Source: Beijerinckiaceae bacterium
GTDB lineage: Bacteria > Pseudomonadota > Alphaproteobacteria > Rhizobiales > Beijerinckiaceae
NCBI GenBank assembly: GCA_947453205.1
Contig: CANGFT010000030.1
Span: forward strand, 1-47,066
Direction: 5' to 3'
Length of the DNA: 47,066 nucleotides
The position numbers and the translations under genes are program-made. Positions 1-9,600 of this stretch are shown here, piece after piece. The notes under the pieces were generated by a model. The model was not told the origin of the DNA and searched no databases. It worked only from the letters and a program-made list of their open reading frames with translations. The stretch's first letter is position 1; each line of letters starts with the position of its first letter.

Positions 1-606
1 CCGTGAGCGTTGTCGTGGTCGCGATCAACGCCAGATACTGCGCCTTGTCGAGCGACAGGACGCCATCCGTCGCGTCGATCTTGTCGACGCCGTTGGTGGC
101 GAGCGCGCCGAACTGCGTTGACGACAGCGAGGCGATGTTCGCAGAGGTGTCGGACAGGGTCACCACATCCGCAGACGTCAGGGTCGTTGAGGTTCCGATC
201 AGCGCGAGATACTGCGCCTTGTCGAGCGACAGGACGTTGTCCGAAGCATCGATCTTGTCGACGCCGTTGGTGGCGAGGGCGCCGATCTGCGTTGACGACA
301 GCGAGGCGATGTTCGCACCGGTGTCGGACAGCGTCACCACATCCCCCGCCGTCAGCGTTGTCGCGGTCGCGATCAGCGCCAGATACTGCGCCTTGTCGAG
401 CGACAGGACGTTGTCCGTTGCGTCGATCTTGTCGACGCCATTAGTGGTGAGGGCGCCGATCTGCGTTGCCGACAGCGTAGCGATGTTCGCCCCGGTGTCG
501 GCAAGCGTCACCACATCCCCCGCCGACAGCGTCGTCGTGGTCGCGATCAGCGCCAGATACTGCGCCTTGTCGAGCGACAGGACATTGTCGGTGGCGTCTA
601 TCACGT
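1..606 (-). repeat. Near-identical 174-bp tandem units, block A (within giant gene)
   Basis: The landmark gatactgcgcc recurs at 34, 208, 382 and 556, exactly 174 bp apart, which equals 58 codons. The units differ by only a few bases each, far less than the units elsewhere in the gene. The block continues past the left edge of the window. Such uniformity points to recent unit duplication or gene conversion. Confidence 0.9.
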
Positions 607-3600
607 CGATCTGCTTGGCGGCCAGAGCGCCGATGGCCGTCGCATCCAGACCCGCAAGGGTCGAACCGGCGTCCGCCAGCGTCACCGCATCGCCCGAGGT
701 CAGGGCCACCGTGCCGAGCGCCTGATACTGGTCCACCCGCAGGGACAGCTTGTTATCGCCGATGACATCAATGGTCTTGACGCCATTGCCCGCAAATTTG
801 CCGAGCTCCTCGGCCGACAACGAACCAATGGCCCCGCCGTAATCGGCGACAGTCACCGATCCCGTCGAGTTGATCTTGATCTTGCCGAGAGACGTGGCCT
901 TTTGCGCGGTCAGGGTGATGTTGAGATCGGAGCCAGCCGCATCAATGGCTGTCAGGCCTGCGCGGGCCAGCGACGCAAACTGATCGGCCGTCATCAACGA
1001 GATCAAGGATCCGACATCGGCGATATGAACCTCTTGCGACCCGGTGAAGGTCATGGCCGAACTAAGGGCCGTAGCCTTGGCCACCGTCCAGGAGAGCGTC
1101 GACCCCTTGGCCTCGATCCGGTCGACGCTGTTGTCGCCAAGAGAGCGGATTTCCCCGGGGGTGAGCAGGGCGAGCGTCGAAGAATCATCCGAAAGGGTGA
1201 TGCTGTCGCCATCCGACAATCTCACTGCCCCCAGATTGCGATACTGGGCCACGGAGAGCGTGAGCTTATCATCCGTGGCGTCGATGGCGTCGATCCCATT
1301 GCCCGCAAGCTTGCTGATCTCCGAAGAGGAGAGATTGGCGATGTTTGCGCCTGTGTCCGAGAGTGTTGCGGCATCGCCAGAGGCGATGACGATGTCGCCG
1401 AGCGCCCTGGCCTGTGCGACCGACAGGCTGATGGCGTCGTCACCCGCGTCGATGGATCTGACGCCAGCGGTCGACAGGGCCGCGAGCTTCGCGGCGTCTA
1501 GGGTGGACGAGATCGTCCCACCCACGTCGGCGATGCGGACGACGTTGGTCGTGGTGAACTTGATGTTGTTTGCGCCGACCGGATCGTAGATCGGCAGCTT
1601 GAGGGCTTCGGCGGCAGTCAGCGCAAGCGGCCCCCCGGTCACGTCGATGAAGTCGACAAATTTGGCGCCCAGCGTGCTGATGACGTCGCCCGTCCAAAGC
1701 TTTTTCAGTTCACTCGAGGTGTCGGACAGGGTGATGATGTCGGCTGAAGTGAGCTTGACCGTTCCCAACGCACTGAAGCGCTCAACCGATAGGCTCATCT
1801 TGCCGTCGCCGCCAACATCAATGGCGTCGATAGTGGCGTCTTTGAGCTTACTCAATTTATCGGTGGACAGCCCCCCGATGTTTCCAGCGGAATCCGCAAG
1901 GGTGACAGTGTCATCCGCCGACATCTTGATGCCGCCGAGAGCCGCCGCCTTGTCCGCAGTCAGGCTCACAGCGGCGCCGCCAGCGTCAATGAGATCAAGC
2001 CCCGCCGTATTGAGCGCCCTGATCTGGTTGGCGTCCAATGTCTCGATCTGAGCAGACGCGTCCTTGATCTTGACGATGTTGGCGCCGAAATTGATGGATG
2101 AGGGCAAGGCGGTGGCCTGCGCGACAGTCCATTCGAGGGCAGTGGCGGCCGTATCATTCGCTTCGATGACATCGACGCCGTTGACTGCAAGGGCCTTGAT
2201 CTCCTCGACCGTCAGCGTCTTGAGCTGCGCTGCAGCGTCGGACAACGTGACCTTGTCTGCGAGCGTGAGCTTGCAGGTCGTCTTCACAAGCTCGCGGTAT
2301 TGATCGACCCTCAGGGACAAGGCGCCATCATTGGCGTCGATGACATCGACGCCGTTGGCCGCAAGCGCGCCGATCTGCGTTGCCGACAGCGAGGCGATGT
2401 TCGCCCCGGTGTCGAACAGGGTCACCACATCAGCAGACGTCAGGGTCGTTGAGGTTCCGATCAACGCCATATACTGCGCCTTGTCGAGCGACAGGACATT
2501 GTCCGTTGCGTCGATCTTGTCGACGCCCTTGGTGGCGAGCGCGCCAAGCTGCGCCGCCGTCAGCGAGGCGATGTTCGCCCCGGTGTCGGACAGCGTCACC
2601 AAATCCTCCGCCGTCAGCGTCGTCGAGGTCCAGATGAGCGCCAGATATTGCGCCTTGTCGAGCGACAGGACACCATCCGTCGCATCGATCTTGTCGACGC
2701 CGTTGGTTGCGAGCGCGCCGATCTGCGTTGACGACAAAGAGGCGATGTTCGCCCCGGTGTCGGCAAGCGTCACCACATCAGCAGACGTCAGCGTGGTTGA
2801 GTTCGCGATCAGCGCCAGATACTGCGCCTTGTCGAGCGACAGGACATTGTCAGTAGCGTCGATCTTGTCGACGCCGTTGGTGGCGAGCGCGCCAAGCTGC
2901 ACAGGAGTCAACCCAGCGATGTTCGCCCCGGTGTCGGACAGCGTCACCACATCCCCCGCCGTCAGGGTCGTTGAGGTTCCGATCAGCGCCAGATACTGCG
3001 CCTTGTCGAGCGACAGGACATTGTCAGTAGCGTCGATCTTGTCGACGCCGTTGGCCGCAAGCGCGCCAAGCTGGGCCGACGTCAGCGTAGCGATGTTCGC
3101 CCCAGAGTCGGACAGCGTCACCACATCCGCAGACATCAGGGTCGTTGAGGTTCCGATCAAGGCCAGATACTGCGCCTTGTCGAGCGACAGGACATTGTCA
3201 GACACGTCGATCTTGTCGACGCCGTTGGTGGCCAGCGCGCCAAGCTGGGCCGCCGTCAGCGAGGCGATGTTCGCCCCGCTGTCGAGCAGGGTGACGGCGT
3301 CGCCTGAGTCGATGACGATATTGCCCAGCGCCTTCGCCTTGAGCGCAGTCAAGGTCACGATCTGATCGCTGGCGTCGATCAAATCGACCCCGATGGCGTT
3401 CAGCTTGGCGATCTGCACATCCGACATGGCCGAAATGCTCTGGCCCGTGTCGGCGATCCGGACGGAATTGGTGCTGGTGAACAGCACTTTGTCATCCAGC
3501 GCCGTCGCCTTTTGGACCGTGAGGTCTAGCGTGCCCCCGGTGGCTTCGATCTTGTCGACGCCATGGGCGCTGAGGCCCAGGAAGAGGCTCAGAGCCATGT

Positions 3601-6600
3601 TTTTGATGGCGCCATTCGAATCGGAGAGCGTCACGTCGAAGGCTGCGTCGATGGTGATGTTTCCGAGCGCCCCCACCTTCGCCACGTCGAATGTGACGGC
3701 TAGATTGGCGCCCAGCGGCGCGATCTTGTCGAGGCCGGCGCTGTCGAGTTGCGCGATGCGCGTCGCGGAGAGGCTCGAGACAGTTGAGCCCGCATCGACA
3801 ATCCGCACCTCTTTCGTCGGACCGAAGGTCAAGCCTGAAGGAAGCGCGTTGACCTGAGCGACGCTGAGGTCCAGCGCCGCGTCCGTCGCGTCGAGCACAT
3901 CGACGCCATTGGTTTTAAGAGCGGCGATATCGGTGGGCTGAAGGCCCTTCAAATTCCCCGCAAGGTCCGACAGGGTGACTGTATCGTCGGGCGTCAGCTT
4001 GAGGCCTGCGTTCATCAAGGCCTTGTATTGAGCGACCGTCAGGCTCAAAAGTTTGTTCGCGTCGCTCGACTTGATGACGTCGACGCCGGCGGCGCCAAGC
4101 TTGGCGATGTCTGCGCCCCCGAGCTCAGCAGATGAGCAGGTCACCGTGACTGCATCGCTGCCATCGAATTTGAGCGCGCCAAGGGCTGCGGCTTTTGCAT
4201 AGGGGAGGGTGATCGCGGCGGCGCCGGTCGCATCGAAATAGTCTACGCCGGCGTCAGCCAGGGTCTTTATCTGATCGATTGTCAGAGATTCGATGTTCGA
4301 AGCTGAATCGACGACCCAAACCTCATTGGTCGCGCCAAAGGTCACCTTCGCCTTGAGAACATTGGCCACAAGGGCTGACGGCAACGCCTTGGCCTGGGCG
4401 ATGGAGAGGTCAAGCCTTCCATCCGTCGCGTCGAGAACATCGACGCCATTGGTTGCAAGCGCGGTGATTTCGCTGGTCGACAATGCCTTCAGATTTGCCG
4501 CCTTATCCAAAAGCGTGACGATGTCGTCGCCATTCAGCTTTGCTGATTTGATCAGCTCCCGGTACTGCGCGACCGAAAGCGACAGTTTGCGGTCCGCGTC
4601 ACTGACGGTGATGACGTCGATGTTCTTGCCATTGAGGCTCGTGAAGAAGGAAACATCCTGACTTGCGATGGTGGCCGCAGCATCCTTCAGCGTGACTTGA
4701 TCTGCGCTCGTCAGCGTGACGGCGCCGAGTTTGTTGTAGCGGGCGATGTCCAGCGTCAGGGTGTTGGTGCTGGAGGCGATGACGTCGATGTTTCGGCCGG
4801 CGAGCGCGCCGACCTCATCAGCGCTGAGGGCGCCGAGATTGTCGCCAGAATCGGTCAGCGTGACCGTATCGGCGGACGTCAGAGCAACCGTCTGCGCTTG
4901 CGTTTTAAGGCTGTTGAACTGTTTGATGGAAAGTGAAAGCTGATTGTCCGTGACGTCTATGACGTCAACGAAATTACCCGCCAGCCCGGCAAACCCGGCA
5001 TCGCCGAGCATTTCAATATCGGCTTTTTTCCCGGTCAGCGTGACATTGTCGCTGGAGGTGAGCTTGACGCCCTTCAGAGCGTTGTACTGATCGATCCTCA
5101 GGCTCAGATCGCGCTCGACCACCGTCGTTGTGCTCGGGTCGTCCTCGACGTCGATGCGGTCGATGCCCCTGGCGGCGAATTTGCCGATGTCTTCAGCCGG
5201 GAGCGCCTGAATGTTGCTGGCGCTATCGAGGAGGCTGACCTCAATGGCGCCATCGCAAGCGGCGTCGCCGAGGGCCTTGGCCTGGGCGACGCTGATGCGC
5301 AGATATCCCTCCGGCGCCGTGAATATCTTGACGCCGCCAGCAGCGAGTTTGGCTATATTCTCTGCGGACGTGGCGGAAATGACGCTGGCGGCGTCGCTGA
5401 CGATGATTTTCCTGTTAGCATCGATCTTGAACCCGACATCCCCGAAGGCGAGGGCGCCGCCGATGGTCAGCGTGAGGTCGCCGTCACTGGGCTCGATATA
5501 GTCAATGTTGTTGCCCTTGAGCGCCTTGATCTCGGGGAGGCTGAGGGCCTGGATATTGGCGACTGTGTCCTTCAGCGTGACCGTGTCAGCGCTGGTGAGC
5601 GCGGTCGCGGTCGCCACGAGCGCGCGGTACTGGGCTATGCTGAGGACAAGATCGTTCTCATGCCCCGTCGCGCTGGCGTCATAGGCGTCGATATAGTCGA
5701 CGCCGTTCGTCGCAAAGACGGCGAATGTTGATGCGTCCAGCTTGGTGATATTTGCGTTCGTGTCCTTGAGGCTGATGGTGTCGGCGCCGGTGAGTTTCAC
5801 AGCTCCCAGCGCATTGTATTGAGCGACCGTGAGGGACATGGCCCCGTCGCTCACGTCGATGAAGTCGATCCCCTTGCCCGCCAGAGCCTTGATGTCCTCC
5901 ACCTTGAGCCCGGAAATGTTGTCCGCCGTATCGAACAGCGTGACCTTGTCAGCGCTGGTGAGTTGGACGGTCCCCAGAGCCTGGAACTGGGCAAGGGAGA
6001 GGGACAGTCTGGCGTCTGTGTCAGACGAATGGATCTTGTCGACGCCATTGGCGGCGAGGTAGCCGATCTGCCGCGCGCTGAGGGCGGCGATGTTCACGCC
6101 GGTGTCTTCGAGGGTGACAGTAGCCGCAGCATTGACCACGATGCGCTGATCGACGGCGTAGCCCGAGGGTTGAGCGCTGTCCGCATGGGTGAGCGTGAGG
6201 GCCGTGGCTTGCGCGACGTTGAGGGTGAGGGCGTTTGCGCCGACATCGACGCCGTCGAGCCCGGCCCTGGCGAGATTGGTGAGATCCTCGGCCGACAGGG
6301 TCTGCACGTTGGCGACGGCATCCTGAATCTGGACCGCGTTCGTAGTCCCGAAGGTGACCTTGCCGATCGCCTTGGCCTGCTCGACGAGAAGATTCAGGGT
6401 TGCGTCGCTGGCGTCGATCACATCGACGCCGTTGCCTGCAAGAGCAGCGATCTTGTCCTTGTCCAAGGCCTTGATGTTTGCAGCTTCATCCCTGAGCGTG
6501 ACCGCGTCATCTGCTGCTATCTTGATCTTTCCGAGGGCCGTCGCCTTGGCAGCTGTCAGGGTTATCTGCGGATCGGAATCCGTGGCGTTGAACTCGTCGA

Positions 6601-9600
6601 CCCCGGAGGCATTAAGCTCCGCGATCTTTGTGGCGGTCAATTTGGAGACTTCAGCGCCCTTATCGACCAGACGCACCGGATTGGTGTTCGTGAAGGATAT
6701 GTTGGACGGGAGAGCCGTAGCCTTGTCAGCGCTGAGATCGAGCGTGCCGTCGCTGGCGTTGATTAAATCGACGCCGTAAGAGCTAAGTTCCTTAAATTCG
6801 GAGACTGAAAGCAAGCTCAGATTGACGACCGTATCGGACAGCGTGACCTTGCTGCCTCCTCCAAAATACACGTCCCCCAAGGCGCGATACTGGGCGACTG
6901 TGATGGAGACGGAGCCGTCTCCGCTGATGTTGATGGAGTCGACGCCGACATCACTGAGATAGCCAAGCTCACGGGCGGAGAGCCCAGCGATGGCGATGCC
7001 CGTGTCTTCGACGGTGACATCGCCAGAGGTGAAGATGCGCTGATCGACGGCGTAGCCAGATTGTTCCGCATGAGTGAGCGTGAGCGCCCGCGCCTGCGCG
7101 AGAGACAGGGTGAGCGGGGCGTTATCGCTTACGATGATCCCATCAAGACCGGAATTCGCGAGGGCGGTGAGATCCGGAGCGGTCAGAGTCTTGATGTTTG
7201 CTGCGGTGTCTTCGATCCGGCTCTTTGATGTAAGAGTGACATCTTGCTTGCTGTCCTCATCGTGGTAGGTGATGGAGGCCTCGCCGAGTTTGATGACGCC
7301 AAGGGCCTTGGCCTGGACGACGGTCAAGACGAGAGCGTCGATGGATGTCGCGCCCTCCTCGCTGCCGACCCTGATCTCGTCAACGCCATGGGTGATGAAA
7401 GCCGTGATGTCTGCGGGCGTAAGAGTTGTTGCAATGTTGTCAGCGGTATCGACAACTACGACATAATCATCAGCGGCGATTTTGATGCCGCCAAGAGCCT
7501 TGGCTTGCGCGATCGAGAGCGTGATCTGCGCATCCTTATCCGTAGCGTCGATCCAGTCGAGGCCGGCGGCATCGAGAGACTTGATATCATTGTCCGTCAG
7601 GTCGGCTATGTGCGCCACGGTGTCCACGATCTTCACGAGGTTTGTCGTATCGAAGGTGACGGAGCCCAAAGCGAGCGCCTTCTCGACCGTAAGGCTGAGG
7701 GGGCCGTTGGTCGCTTCGATGGCGTCGACAAATTTGGCGGTGAGGCCAGCGATCTCGCTTTTCTGCAGCGTGTCGAGGTTTGCGACGGTGTCGGAGAGGA
7801 CCACCCTGTCGCCCTCCGTCAGCGCAACCGCGCCGAGTTTCCTGTATTGCTCGACGGTGAGCTTGAGAGTGGCGCCATCGCTCACCTTGATGACATCGAC
7901 GGATTTGCCCGCAAGACCGCCGATCTGATCCGGGTTCAGCTTGCTCAGGACCTCCGCTGTGTCCTTCAGGGTGAAGACGCCGTTGGTGACCAGCGCAACG
8001 GCGCCGAGGGCGAAATAGTTCGCAGCATTGAGCGAGAGATCCGCATTATTTGCGATCCCGATCTTGTCGATGTGGTTTTTGGCCAGCGCTGTGAGCCAGG
8101 CGGTTGATTTGGCGTCCAGATCGGCTTGCGTCAGGCCCCCTAGGGTCACCGTGTCATCGGCCAGAAGAGTGCAAGACGTCTGCACCAGCGCGTCATATTG
8201 GGCGAGCGAGATGGAGAAGGCGCGATCATTGGCAGTGGTGCTCAACTGATCGACGCCGCGGGCGGTGAGGCCCTTTGTGGCGTCGCGCACGCCAGTTTGC
8301 GTGTTCGTAACCGGGCCGAGGATTTCATCCACGGTCAACTTTGCAAGTTCAACCTGCGCATCCCTGAGGGTCACGACGTCGTTGTCGCTCAGCCTCCAGT
8401 TTGTCGCCCCGACGAGCGCGCGGAACTGGGCGAGGGAGAGCGACAGGGCGTTGTCGCTGGCGTCGATGGAGTTTGTGACGCCGGCAGCGCCAATCGCAGA
8501 CAGCTTCGAATAGTCGATCTTCGCGATATTCGCACCCCCATCGAAGAGGGTGACCACATCGCCCGTTGCGATCTTGATCTTGTCCAGCGCCATCAGTGCT
8601 TCGCTGCTGAGCGATATTTTGGCGTCAGATGAATTGATCTGATCGAGTTTGTTATTGTTCAGCGCTTGAAGCTGCGCCTTGGTGAGTTTCGAGATATTGG
8701 CGGAGGTGTCGAGGATTTCGAAATAGGGGCCCGCGAAATCGGGGGCTGCGTCTGGGGCTGCCGGGGCGTGCCCGGCGTGATCGACCACGATAGTGCCGCC
8801 AAGGGCGACGGCCTTCTCAACCGTCAGGCTCAGCATCTTGTCGGTGGTGTAGATGGCGTCGACGCCATTGCCCGAGAGGGCGCCCAACTGTGCCGGATTG
8901 CGCTCGGCGATGAAGTCCGCCTTGTCGCGGAGGGTGACGACATCGCCCGCATCGAGCTTGAGGGACGTTCCGGCGATGGCCTGATATTGGGCGACAGTCA
9001 GATTCAGGGCGTTGTCAGAGGCGTCGATCTTCGTGATGCCGCTGGCGACGAGGTCCGCGAAAACTGTGGCGCTGAGGTTTGCGATGTTCTGTCCTGTGTC
9101 GGACAGGGTGACGCTGGCCGCATTGGCGATGACGACGGCGCCAAGGGCCCTGGCCTGTTCCGCCGTGAACGTAACGACACTCGCAGATGACAAGGCGATC
9201 TTGTCGATTTTATTGGCGGCGAGCGCTCCAAGGTAGGCTGCATCCCGGCCTTCCAACTCCGCTTTCGACATGGTCACTGAGACCAGATCGTCCGCCGCAA
9301 CGGAGGCGCGGCTCACCCAACCATTGGTCAGGCCGGTGACCGGCGCAATCAACGAATCATATTGCGCCTTCGAGAGGGTCAGCGTGTGGTTGGCTTCAGC
9401 CGAGACGATCTTGTCGACACCGATCTTCGAGAGATCAGCCAGGGCGCTCGCCTGGAGATTTGCGATCTCGTTCTGCGTCAAGGACAGGGTCACGACATCG
9501 GCGTCAGAAAAGAGCCAATATCTTTGATCGCCAGAGGTTGTCGTAGCGTCGATGATCGCCTTGTAGTGGGCTTGGTCGAGCGTAAGCTTGTCGTCGGTGG

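Noticed and set aside
1-3300. CRISPR or satellite-type array suggested by regular 174-bp spacing
   Set aside because: The repeats are continuous and in frame with a coding sequence, without unique spacers.
3-3365. Long plus-strand open frames rich in Ser/Val/Ala repeats (3-725, 2331-3365 and others)
   Set aside because: They lie antisense to the giant minus-strand gene and arise from its regular repeats and codon bias. The minus-strand frame is continuous and has protein-like motifs.
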